Positions 1 to 11,700 of a stretch of DNA of 60,000 nt are shown here, in pieces. Numbering within the stretch: the stretch's first letter is position 1; each line of letters opens with the position of its first letter. This DNA comes from Owenia fusiformis (taxonomy: Eukaryota > Annelida > Polychaeta > Sabellida > Oweniidae). The stretch is taken from assembly GCA_903813345.2 (NCBI GenBank), contig CAIIXF020000005.1, forward strand, positions 20,961,375-21,021,374, in the 5' to 3' direction. The translations under genes were made by a program, and so were the position numbers. The notes under the pieces are model-generated. The model did no database searches and was not told the origin of the DNA. It was given only the letters and a program-made list of their open reading frames with translations.

Positions 1-100
1 TACTTTGTTGTAAAAGCCTATGTTATTGTTAACAGTAGTTATATGTGATAATTTTGTAAAAAGATTTCAGCAAAAACTCATAATCACTTTTTTATTGTCG

Positions 101-830
101 GCCATTTTGGATTTTCCGTCCTAAAATCTTGTCTGTAAAGTCTTGTCTACGCGTTTTCAGGTGAACCGTTTGGTAGATCAATTTCAAATTTTCAGGGATG
201 ATTCTTAGTATGAGAATCTAGATCTGATTAGTTTTTGGGCATTCTGGGTAAATGTCAAGGCAGCCATTTTGGATTTTCCGTCCTAAAATCTTGTCTGTAA
301 AGTCTTGTCATCGCATTTTCAGGTGAACCGTTTGGTAGATCAATTTCAAATTTTCAGGGATGATTCTCAGTATGAAAATCTAGATCTGATTAGTTTTTTG
401 GCATTCTGGATAAATGTCAAGGCAGCCATTTTGGATTTTCCGTCTTAAAATCTTGCCCGTAAAGTCTTGTCTATGCGTTTTTTAGGTGAACCGTTGTGTA
501 GATCAATTTCAAATTTTCAGGGATGATTCTTCGTATGAAAATTTAGAACTGATTAGTTTTTGGGCATTCTGAGTAAATGTCAAGGCAGCCACTTTGGTTT
601 TTCTGTCCTCAAATCTTATCTGTAAAGTCTTGTTTACAATGTTTTCTGGTTAACTGTGTGACGGATCAATTTCAAATTTTCAGGGGTGGTTCTTAGTATG
701 AAAATCTAGAACTGACTAATTTTTTGGCATTCTTGGTAAATTTTAAGGTGGCCATTTTGGACTCTCCGTCCTCAAATTGTGTCGGTAAAGTCTTGTCTAC
801 TCATTTTTAGGATAACCATTTGACGGGATC
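101..830. repeat. 162-bp tandem array, 5 units
   Basis: The motif gccattttggattttccgtc recurs at 101, 263, 425, 588 and 751 (spacing 162-163). Each unit also carries fragments such as gaaccgtttggtagatcaat and gattagtttttgggcattct. The same unit family forms the arrays at 22986 and 28130. The period is a multiple of three but all frames contain stops. Confidence 0.9.
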
Positions 831-1384
831 ACCCATAGGTGGGGACATATTGTACACATTTGTGTTCTTGTTTTCCTCATGCCATTGATGTAGTTGAAAT
901 TCCAGTTTGTTGTTCATAATAAAAAAAATTATACCTTCAGAGTTATGCTGAAAACATATGTAAATATTATCTTGTCATTACATTGTACCATTAAAAAGAA
1001 ATAAAAGAAAAAGTACATTTTGGAGTATGATACTCCGGCGCTGTTTTCAATAGCTTTTACTCTTAGCATTGTTGGACTTCAAACAGAAGTTAAAGTTACC
1101 CGCAAATGATATATCCATTGCATGGAGTAAGTAATTTTCTTTGGTATAGCGAAACATATGAGTAAAAAAATAAATTGTGTGGGTTTCTTAGTGTTTCTAT
1201 GCAAAAAAGCACGCCCCGTCACAGCGGACAAATTTTTTGATACTGGCCTGTGAATATTATCTAAAAATAGTCTATAATAAGTTAATGAAGGAAAAATTTA
1301 AGTTTAAGAATTTTGAAAAATGGACTATTTTTAGAGAATATTATATATTTTAGTGAATGTATTGTAAAATTTAAAATAAATCTT

Positions 1385-1485
1385 ACTTTTTGGCTTGTAT
1401 ATGCCACAATCGCACCCCCACTGACTGAAAACCAAAAAGATTTGCGATCACACCCCCCCCTGACTGAAAGCTGGCTAGGCTACTG
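1385..1485 (+). repeat. Short dispersed repeat
   Basis: Sequence from tttttggcttgtatatgcca to gactgaaagctggctaggc is repeated with small changes at about 53798-53893. Probably a short MITE or SINE fragment. Confidence 0.6.
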
Positions 1486-1499
1486 TCTGTGAGCACAGA

Positions 1500-2640
1500 A
1501 TCCTAGGAGGTTATAGCAGGAAGCCAGTTGATATTCATCTAAGGGCTAGACTATCACAAGAGGCAGTCCGAATAGTCACTCATAGCATAGCAGATCCCAT
1601 CACTCAAGACGTGGATCGATTCGGACAGACAAGAGAGGAGGCCTACATGCTTCAATATATTCTCAGCCAGACTAAGACTAGACAACTGCCCCATTGAACC
1701 ATCAAAATACAGCAAACTCTACTACTACCAACCAGACAGATCCATTCTTGCCTGCAGATGCCATTGTATGAGCAAGCCCAGCATATCAACTTGCTGGAAG
1801 ACATGAAAGACTCAGAGACCATTATCTTCACAGATGGATCTGCTGTGGGCAACCCTGGACCAACAGGGGCAGCAGCTATTGTTTACATCAATTGCAAGAA
1901 CAGCAACCCAGTGTGGCTGGACAAGCCAGTAGCCAGCCAGGGCAATTACTATATTGGCGAGCTGGTAGCACTTAAACTGGAAAAGTCATCAGACAGATTT
2001 CTATATTCTCTGATTGGCTACCAGCCATTCTAGCAGCTTTCCAAAATACCAAACTGAAAAATCTGAATCCGGACATTGTAGACAACAGGAAAGCATGCAA
2101 AATATTGAGCATTATGAAAAAATCTATTGTTGAGATCTTCTGGGTCCCTTGACACCTAGGTGTTGAAGGGAATGAAATGGCTGACATCACAGATGAAAAA
2201 GCAGCTAATGCAGCAACAGAAGTATCATCAGCTGTAATAAATAAATCAACAGCCTATAAATCAATTAAGAACAAGACGGTTGAAAATGGCAAACCAGATA
2301 TAATAACTCCAATAAAGTCAGTTTCATTCAAAACCTCATACCAAAAGTGCAATTAAAGTCTTTAAAGTTGGTAAAAGGTACAATCAAACCAAAACAAATC
2401 AAATTATCCCAGGGCACACTTGTCTCAATGGCCACTTCCACAGAATTAATCCTGAACCATCCTCCCCAAACTGTATTCACTGTAACTTACCAGAATCTGT
2501 TGAACATTTTAAATTCCAGTGCAGTATAACTACAACCTTAGTGGGAGGTTATGATTGCAGCCATCAACCATATTCTACTGGGTGCCAAGACCAACTCAAC
2601 CATTGACTAACAAACAACCACAGGCCTGAATAACAACATG
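1500..2640 (+). pseudogene. Decayed LINE 3' part: RNase H domain and CCHC tail
   Basis: Broken frames encode a ribonuclease H: IIFTDGSAVGNPGPTGAAAI (first catalytic Asp, about 1820-1880), an EL pair after NYYIG, then WVP-stop-HLGVEGNEMAD (about 2137-2182), where the usual Gly before His is a TGA. A finger-like CIHCNLPESVEHFKFQC follows near 2480-2525. This order is known for the C-terminus of I-group non-LTR retrotransposons. The reverse transcriptase is not present upstream. Several frameshifts and stops make it inactive. Confidence 0.75.
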
Positions 2641-3189
2641 GACCTAAACCTTTAGTAAGTAGAACAATTACAACAGTTCTTACTATCAACTAATAGGTCA
2701 TAAACAACCATCACAATAGAAACAGTGACTCTTTACCAAAATATGAATTAATATCAATTAATGGGCTCTCTCAATAAATATATAAACAAGTATAAGTGAC
2801 AAGTGTCAAGTGATAATGAGCACAAAGTGAAAATACTGTACAAAGTGACAAAAGGCAGCATTATAGTGCCAAGTGACGTACACGATCACAACAACAGATA
2901 AAGAAAAACACTTTAAACAATTTGGATAGGTATGTGCAGCACTGGCAATTAGGGCATAAACCAATGGAAACTGGCCAGTCTGAGAGGACAAAAACATTGA
3001 AAATTTGTCAAAGAGAGAGCCTTTTTAACTCAAAAATCAGTTTTTCTACAAATAACGGTAATAAATCGGTAAAATCAGTTGGCGATGACTGGGACAAATC
3101 ACCCCAAAAAGTAGATTTTGTAGTTAATATACCGATATCAGGAAATACGATACACCACTGAGAGACATAAAAAACATATATATACATAT
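2641..3189. other. No recognised feature
   Basis: AT-rich sequence with short open frames only. Part may be the 3' end of the preceding LINE remnant (2700-2900, repetitive caagtgacaa phrases). Confidence 0.4.
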
Positions 3190-3498
3190 GTCTCTGGATA
3201 CACATATTCATGTAAATGTCTGTGTATACATGGGGGGGGGGTTCGAGTCCCCCGTTAAAAAAATTTCAAAGTTACCCTTCTGAGCATAGAAAGTTGTGTT
3301 GTTATTGAATTTTTAATTTTTCTTGGAGTTTGGCTGTGTCAATTTTGGTTTAATAGAGCTCTTTTACTTACTTAACGGGTAAGTTGATTTGAAAAACGAT
3401 TATCGATAATATCGAAAATAGAGGATCCATATCGATTAATCGAATCGAAGGTGATTTCTAGCGATTATATCGGTGCATCGAGCAATCGTGGGATCCCT
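3190..3498 (+). mobile_element. hAT-like element fragment
   Basis: Matches the right two-thirds of the complete element at 19539-20457: the g-run after tgtctgtgtataca, the aacgattatcgataatatcg segment, and the terminal atcgtgggatcccta. The left terminal repeat was not found, so this copy is truncated or degraded. Confidence 0.65.
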
Positions 3499-5012
3499 AG
3501 TCAGCACATGTTGATGATTGGTAAGTAAAAACAATCTAATATCCTCATAACGTAACATATTTCCTATAGTTTAGTGAATTACGGTCACGAACCATTCGGA
3601 AACAACAGTTAAAACGAAGATTGTCCGCGTCCATTTGATTGCGCTGACGAGAAACCAATTGGGTCTTCTCATTTGCATAATCAGGTCACCTTATACTGCG
3701 CTATAGAGCTGGGTAAGGGGGGTAAGACTGACTGACAGAAAACACAATCGCCACTTCAAGTACATTTCCCTGTTTATTCTGTTCGTATTAACCCTTATTT
3801 ACATATCATATATTTAAGTTAATCAATTGTGTAGCTAATGATGTGAACGGATTGCAATGCCATAGAGTAAAATAACCATAAAACCATACAGAAAAAGGTA
3901 CCTAGGTCTGAGAAAACATACCCCTCTATATACTATTGTCTAATGAAGATCAAACAAAGCCCCGGATGTTGTGTCGTTTCTTGTTTCGTTTGGTACATAA
4001 CTAAGCCCCGGGTATTAAATAAGCCCTTGATCCAATCAGCCTCAATTTTAAAGTGTTATCATTCACTTGTCCGTCTGTCTGTCCGTGCATCCGTCCGTCA
4101 ACAATAGTGGCATGTTTTAAAACCTCTGTGGAAAGGATTCCTGTTTAAAGTTATTTCTGTTCAACATCAATACCGAAAATTCCCCTATGAATCCTGGTTC
4201 AAAAGCTCGCCTATTTTCAAAATGGCCACCATTTTTGTCTCGCAAAATTCATTTTTGACCCATTTCCTAGCTTTACAAATAAATTCAAGTGTCCTGCATT
4301 GTCCTGCAAAACAAAAAGGAACAAAACACATCCGTTGGCTTAAACTAAAAATATTCTTCTTAAAAAGAAATATTTATTCAACTGCAAGCCGGAAGTAAAC
4401 AAATGATGGAAAGAAAACTAATAAATTCTGATCTAATGAGGATAGGAATTTAAATTGTTTATAATTCGTTTAAGGTAATTATTAGGTAGGGGTCACACGG
4501 TTTGAGATTTCACGGTTCGGTTCGGTTATTGTATTTCACAGTTCGGTTCGGTTCTGATTGCGGTTCTCACGGGCCTCGTGAAATGAGCAAAAATATATGA
4601 AATTGATCCGAAAATCAGAAAACATACTAAGTGTGTCACAGTGTTTTATTGTATTCAGTATTGTAAGTATCCAGTTTCACACAATGTTTGTTTGTTTGTT
4701 CAGTCTTTTTTCCCTCCCTCCCTCCCAAAATATCTGTGTGTTCACTGTGTTGATCTTCTTGTTTGATGTTCAAGTTTTTTCAACACATAAAATAACTTGT
4801 CAACTGTTGGCAAAATTAGCACAGTACTTCACTAAACTGAATAAATGTTTTCTTTAGAAATATAACTTAAGTTCAACACTTTGTCAGGACTCAACATGGA
4901 TCAAAGGCGAACGTAATACACAGAACGTGACTCGTTCGCAAATTCAATGCATTCGGCGTTCGGCTTTTTACAGTATTCTGTTCTATCAACCAATAGGATT
5001 GCGCGAAATGTT
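3499..5012. other. Gene-free stretch with fragments of CCGT-type repeats
   Basis: At 4064-4100 there is a (CCGT/CTGT)n tract followed by sequence containing aaaatggccaccatttttg, a pearl-like fragment. At 4500-4570 cggttcggttcgg repeats occur. No gene seen. Confidence 0.4.
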
Positions 5013-5013
5013 T

Positions 5014-8000
5014 AGGTGTCACTACGGTAAATCATCGAAAAATATTGAAAAAAATCACAAAATCCAAGTTCTGGGGTACATATCGCCATTTTCGAACGAA
5101 CTAGCCCATACCATGACTATATTTCTGCGTTCCCCTATACATAACCTTCATCTTGACACTATATTTAACATAGGGTTTGCGTCTCGATTTTTAAATATCA
5201 CTACGCCAACATAGGGACTCATTTTTAGGTAAAATCTCTACTTCACCGATGAAAATTAACGAGTTAAGTAGTTCCAGTTTACGGGACTATATTCTTGCGA
5301 TTTTTTTCTTAAAATGGCACATTTAGAAAGTACTTGGCCTCAGCTTTACAGACATACCTCAAATGGCCACATTGCATACACTTAAACCTACTATACACAC
5401 CATTGAAGTTGGCATGGCTTCGTTTTTAAAGTATTAAAAAACACTGTCCTACCCGGAAGTGCTATTTACAGGAGTGACACCTTAATACCCAAAACGGGAA
5501 AATTTGACTATGATATTTTTTGCTCATTTAGCGTTTTTTCAAACAATTGAGTTATTTCATGCTCGAAACAGCTGCATTTGCAAACTTTTAATACGTTTTC
5601 TCCAAAATCTAGCCATATTTGGGGAAATAGGTGAGGGCTGAGTCTCTAAAATCTGGCCAAAATGACCTAAAATTGGGTCATCAACTTAAGAGATCTCATG
5701 CAAAAATTTTAGACGCAAAATCTCCGAGATTATTTCATTTTGTCAATCATTATAGCAATGCCTTTCAAGTATTACACAGAATGAACTGAAATGTATGTTG
5801 CTAAATACAAATATTTTGAGTCAAATGTGGTCCCCATGTGTAAAATTTGCCCTTTTCCTCCTAATTACGCCAGTTAGGCCCCAGTGTATTGTGTGAAATC
5901 ATACTCATACCATTGCTACAATGTAGCAATTTACAAATTAATCTTGATTACTCTTACTGTGATACACCTGGCGTGTTTATTAAGCCTGTAAAATGATAGT
6001 TTGCAACATTGTAGCAATTTAAATGAGGTATGGAACCTTAAAATCATGTAATTTATGGAGAAATGACCAGCAATTTTGATGGAATTCCAGCTGATTTTCT
6101 CCCATTTATGATCCCTTTGGACCCCCGTTTGGCCCCCTTTTGGCCATTCTGATAGGCACAGGAAGTTTTAAATGTGAATTAAAAGCATTGTGTGGCCTAG
6201 CCTGAATGTAAATATCGACTCTATTTTGAAATTCTACAACATCCATGCCTTCCATGGTATCTGCGCAAATGGCAGCCAATCTAAGGCGGGGGTATTAAGG
6301 TGTCACTACGGTAAATCATCGAAAAATATTGAAAAAAATCACAAAATCCAAGTTCTGGGGTACATATCGCCATTTTCGAACGAACTAGCCCATACCATGA
6401 CTATATTTCTGCGTTCCCCTATACATAACCTTCATCTTGACACTATATTTAACATAGGGTTTGCATCTCGATTTTTAAATATCACTACGCCAACATAGGG
6501 ACTCATTTTTAGGTAAAATCTCTACTTCACCGATGAAAATTAACGAGTTAAGTAGTTCCAGTTTACGGGACTATATTCTTGCGATTTTTTTCTTAAAATG
6601 GCACATTTAGAAAGTACTTGGCCTCAGCTTTACAGACATACCTCAAATGGCCACATTGCATACACTTAAACCTACTATACACACCATTGAAGTTGGCATG
6701 GCTTCGTTTTTAAAGTATTAAAAAACACTGTCCTACCCGGAAGTGCTATTTACAGGAGTGACACCTTAATACCCAAAACGGGAAAATTTGACTATGATAT
6801 TTTTTGCTCATTTAGCGTTTTTTTCAAACAATTGAGTTATTTCATGCTCGAAACAGCTGCATTTGCAAACTTTTAACACGTTTTCTCCAAAATCTAGCCA
6901 TATTTGGGGAAATAGGTGAGGGCTGAGTCTCTAAAATCTGGCCAAAATGACCTAAAATTGGGTCATCAACTTAAGAGATCTCATGCAAAAATTTTAGACG
7001 CAAAATCTCCGAGATTATTTCATTTTGTCAATCATTATAGCAATGCCTTTCAAGTATTACACAGAATGAACTGAAATGTATGTTGCTAAATACAAATATT
7101 TTGAGTCAAATGTGGTCCCCATGTGTAAAATTTGCCCTTTTCCTCCTAATTACGCCAGTTAGGCCCCAGTGTATTGTGTGAAATCATACTCATACCATTG
7201 CTACAATGTAGCAATTTACAAATTAATCTTGATTACTCTTACTGTGATACACCTGGCGTGTTTATTAAGCCTGTAAAATGATAGTTTGCAACATTGTAGC
7301 AATTTAAATGAGGTATGGAACCTTAAAATCATGTAATTTATGGAGAAATGACCAGCAATTTTGATGGAATTCCAGCTGATTTTCTCCCATTTATGATCCC
7401 TTTGGACCCCCGTTTGGCCCCCTTTTGGCCATTCTGATAGGCACAGGAAGTTTTAAATGTGAATTAAAAGCATTGTGTGGCCTAGCCTGAATGTAAATAT
7501 CGACTCTATTTTGAAATTCTACAACATCCATGCCTTCCATGGTCTCTGCGCAAATGGCAGCCAATCTAAGGCGGGGGTAATAAGGTGTCACTACGGTAAA
7601 TCATCGAAAAATATTGAAAAAAATCACAAAATCCAAGTTCTGGGGTACATATCGCCATTTTCGAACGAACTAGCCCATACCATGACTATATTTCTGCGTT
7701 CCCCTATACATAACCTTCATCTTGACACTATATTTAACATAGGGTTTGCGTCTCGATTTTTAAATATCACTACGCCAACATAGGGACTCATTTTTAGGTA
7801 AAATCTCTACTTCACCGATGAAAATTAACGAGTTAAGTAGTTCCAGTTTACGGGACTATATTCTTGCGATTTTTTTCTTAAAATGGCACATTTAGAAAGT
7901 ACTTGGCCTCAGCTTTACAGACATACCTCAAATGGCCACATTGCATACACTTAAACCTACTATACACACCATTGAAGTTGGCATGGCTTCGTTTTTAAAG

Positions 8001-8053
8001 TATTAAAAAACACTGTCCTACCCGGAAGTGCTATTTACAGGAGTGACACCTTT
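5014..8053. mobile_element. Triple-copy composite DNA element, 1.28-kb period
   Basis: Three nearly identical ~470-bp modules (5014-5483, 6298-6767, 7583-8053) each begin ggtgtcactac and end gagtgacacc as inverted termini. They are separated by two nearly identical ~814-bp spacers. Each spacer starts aatacccaaaacggg and ends ggcgggggtatt (gtaat in the second). The whole array is flanked by TTTA on both sides (atgTTTA and TTTAgcg), which could be a target duplication. Frames of 95-102 codons recur in each copy only because the DNA is duplicated. No transposase is present. Confidence 0.75.
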
Positions 8054-8676
8054 AGCGTAGGTCACTTCCGGGTCAATATGCCGGTGAAATTTATCAACAT
8101 TTTCCTTTTGTTTTTGTTATCTGCCGTCTATATCAGAAGATCGTCGTAAATATCAGGTATGGTTCGCATTATTGCATGATGATTAACGATTCCAGACGAT
8201 GTTTAGTTAATTGGTATTACACGAAAGCTTGAAATTGAGTTTAATTCCGAGTTTACATTTTTATTTTTCTGAAGTGAAACTGAAAATGTCACGGTTCTTC
8301 AAGAACCGCGGTTTTCAAGATTGTGTGCGAGCTAACCGTCGTGGAGGTATGAACCGCGGTAACCGCAAGCCACGGTTAACTGGTGACCCCTATTATTAGG
8401 TCATTGTAAAGAAGGTTTAAAAACCAAATCCAGCCAATGAATGAAATGAAAAAACGAAAAAATCGGCAACACGCCAAGGCCAGGAAAACACTTCCGGTCA
8501 AAAGGAAGAGGGAAAGTAGACCCCATTTTAGTGATTTCCAGTGGTCTTTTCTCGGAATCGGGGCTCACGTTGTGTTAAGAGATTAAAATACCATTGGGTC
8601 AGTACCAATTTTGTCGTAAAACCCGTCGGAAAGACAATATCTAGACAAATGAAGGAGTATCATAATATATTCCAAT
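8054..8676 (+). promoter_or_regulatory. Probable promoter and 5' UTR of the RAP80-like gene
   Basis: Two ETS/GABP-type sites (cacttccgg, at 8063-8071 and 8489-8497) lie in otherwise non-repetitive sequence directly upstream of the start codon. No TATA box is evident, which fits a housekeeping-type promoter. The upstream triple-copy element stops at the edge of this region. The transcription start was not determined. Confidence 0.5.
8286..8399 (+). CDS. Candidate short ORF / uORF, 37 aa, RG-rich
   Basis: ATG with A at -3 opens 37 codons starting MSRFFKNRGFQDCVRANRRG and ending RLTGDPYY, then TAG. It is Arg/Gly/Asn-rich and less AT-rich than its surroundings. It lies between the two ETS-like sites, so depending on the start site it is a uORF or outside the transcript. 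The repeated accgcgg-type motifs in it could also be regulatory DNA. Product not recognised. Confidence 0.25.
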   Translation: MSRFFKNRGFQDCVRANRRGGMNRGNRKPRLTGDPYY

Positions 8677-8702
8677 ATGGCGTTTTCTAGGATTTGTGAG
8701 AG
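8677..8702 (+). CDS. UIMC1: RAP80-like exon 1 (coding start)
   Basis: Starts at an ATG in strong Kozak context (A at -3, G at +4) and encodes MAFSRICE plus two bases of a codon. The donor is ag|gtaact. It joins exon 2 in frame, so the protein probably starts here. A second in-frame ATG at 9289 in exon 2 is the fallback start. Confidence 0.65.
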
Positions 8703-11700
8703 GTAACTTTGATTAGTTCTAGCGCAAAATTCCCACATAGGATCGCGAATTCCTGCATACAAGTGCTAGATTAGATTAAATACTTGAAGAAAATGCAATG
8801 AAAAGCATTCCATCGATCGATTTAGACTTTCCAAGAATCCAAGTTCGGTGGTGACTTCATTGGTTCGTAACATTGACAGAAAATTCACAAGATTGAACGG
8901 CATTTTCTCCACAATTTTGGAATGAAATACTTCCCTGGGATTTAATATATCATTAATGTTTACCAAAGTGTACGTACTATAAAAGAAATATTACTTAGAT
9001 TGTATATATATTAAACACTGGGTCATCTAATTAATCTGGTGTTTCAAATTATGAATTACAATGGGCATTATGCTTATTAGCGTGATTCACGTCAATTGAC
9101 GTGCAAAATGGCAATCTCCGTGTTACATGTTAAATGGGGTTATCTTCTCCACTGTATAAGGCAGTTTTTATTTGACCAGATACCAACGTTTAATTTGTGT
9201 CAGAATTAGTCTATTGTGCACAAGCAAAGCAAACTAGTATAATAGTATAGCTCAAATTCCTCCTTTATCTTTCAGAAAAGTAGTCACAATGCGTCTTAAT
9301 AACCCTTCAAAGGTAATGACAACATCACAAGCGGTAAAACAGCTTGATTTTATGAATGACCCAGAAGGGGTTGCTCAAGCTGATGATGTCACAATAGAGA
9401 GAGTCAGTAGAGCAACTAGGTCAAGACCTGTGCAGAAAGTTAATGTATCTGTTAAACCAGCGGTTTCTGATGAAGAAAAACCGTTGGATAAAATGCTTAG
9501 AGGTTTGTAGAATTAAGTTATTCTTACCAATATGTATATTCTCGTTTCCTTTGGGTCAGGATTAAATGTACATAGATTTTAAAAATATCCTTTATTTCAG
9601 GTGCAGGCTTGCATGACTATTGCCGATTAGATTTGAAAGAAAAGAAAAAATTCTTGGTAAGAGTTATTCAAATTTATACTGGAAAATATTAACATACTGA
9701 CATAATATATCAAAATGTACATGTAATGCCTGGGTCACATTTGCTCCGATTCATCGGCCAGCGCCCGGCCGATTGAGTTTCCTGATCACAATTGTATTCA
9801 GTTTTGAACAGAAAACTCAATCAGCTGGGCGCCGGCTGATGAATCGGAGCTAATGTGACCCAGGCATAAGCTTGTATTCACGAATGCAACTTTCAGCTTT
9901 GGGCTACCGGATTAACTTATTAATTTTCATAAATTAACCCGTCATGTTGAAGTTGATTTAACAAACAATCCGTTATGCCACTGTAATGATCCATTATAAA
10001 GCACTCAATTAAATGACAAAACAGATTGTAGATCACTGTAACTTGCTTGTTAATGGGCTGATTAACCTGTTATTTAGGTCAGCGATTGGGTTTGACACGT
10101 TAGGTTGCAGGTACTGTACATATTTAAATGAGTTTGCTGTCAAATCACAATCAGCCCAGTAACCACTAGCCGAAAGTTTTCATTCATGAATATAAGCTAT
10201 ATATTTATATACATAAGCTAATTAATTTCATGGTGTGTGATTGGAAATGTCTTTAATTTGATTTATAACCTACTGTAACCAATAAACTTCTTCAGTAAGT
10301 TATAATTAAGCTAGACAAAAAGTCTTGTTTTGAATGTAAAGCAAAAACATTGTAATTTTAATCATGCAATATAAACACCTCTGCTTGGTAGGGATATTGA
10401 AGTATAGTCTGGGTCAGGTGAATTTTTTAACCTAATTGTACCCCTCCCCCAAAACCCCCAAATTTTGACAATTGTTGAAAAATGGCAAACAACATTCATT
10501 AAAGTTCAATATGGCTTTTTCGCTTCTTTGGCATTAAGATATGGTACGATCTCAGGATGAACAAGGGGTGATCAATAAATTTCACAAGTGACACTCTATC
10601 TTATGCAGAAAATACTATCGCATTTAAAGACATGTCAAAAATCTGGTAGAAATAATTTTGTCACTCCTGATTTAACCCTGGAAAGCTTCAGGTAGGTTAT
10701 TGCAAACAATTCCAGACAGTTATATCTTGAATTATGCCTAGTTTCTGACCATGAAGACAGATACATATTTATTGATCACCCCTTGCTCATCCTGAGATCG
10801 TACCATATCTTAATGCCAAAGAAGCGAAAAAGCCATATTGAACTTTAATGAATGTTGTTTGCCATTTTTCAACAATTGTCAAAATTTGGGGGTTTTGGGG
10901 GAGGGGTACAATTAGGTTAAAAAATAGATCCATTCATTATTTTAAAGAAATACAGGGATAATAAAGTCAATCGGACATGTTTTTTCAAAGTTGTCGTTTT
11001 CACCAAAAATGCAATCATTTTTACAATGTTTAATGCATTACTTATAATTCTTTATTTTAATTTATCAAATAGGTCTTGAAAGGAAAACCAAATTTCCCTA
11101 AGATTAGTGTTCCTCATGTTATTTCCCCATTGAAAAAACTTGTGCTATCCATTGGTTTTAGCTCATTTTGGTCATCCATATTCAGCATTCATGTCTCAAA
11201 GCATGTTTTATCTATACTGTAAAACACTTAAAATTCGCGGGATCAATTTTCGCGGATTTGTACATTTGATTCTTTTCGCGTATTCATGTTTTCGCGATTT
11301 AACTCCACAATATTTGAATAATAAATCATTTCTGTGTTGTAAAATAAATGTTAACAAAGTTAAATTGCATTGAAATGTGATAAGGAATAAAACCTGTTTC
11401 GGAAAATATTTAGTGTAAGATATGATTGTTTTGGATTAATATTCTAATTGGTTGCAACTTGAGGTATTATCTTGTTAATTAACAAGATACGATTGCCACC
11501 CGTTGTTTTTCGATTGAAAATAAAACTCACAATAGGTTAATTATAAACATAATCCTAGAAATAAACTTACAAACTTTCTTGTCATGAGTTAATACCCGTT
11601 GATTGGAATGTGTGAATGGAATGTAAAAAGAGGGATGTTCAAATTCTCCCTAATAATAATTAATATTGTTATCATCTTTATGTGAAAACGAATGCATCAT

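Noticed and set aside
101-830. CRISPR-like array or coding tandem repeat
   Set aside because: Direct repeats have no spacer pattern, the genome is eukaryotic, and every frame of the 162-bp unit has stops.
6190-6498. ORF of ~100 codons repeated at 4927, 6190 and 7475
   Set aside because: It crosses the spacer/MITE boundary and recurs only because the 1.28-kb DNA unit is duplicated; no recognisable domain.
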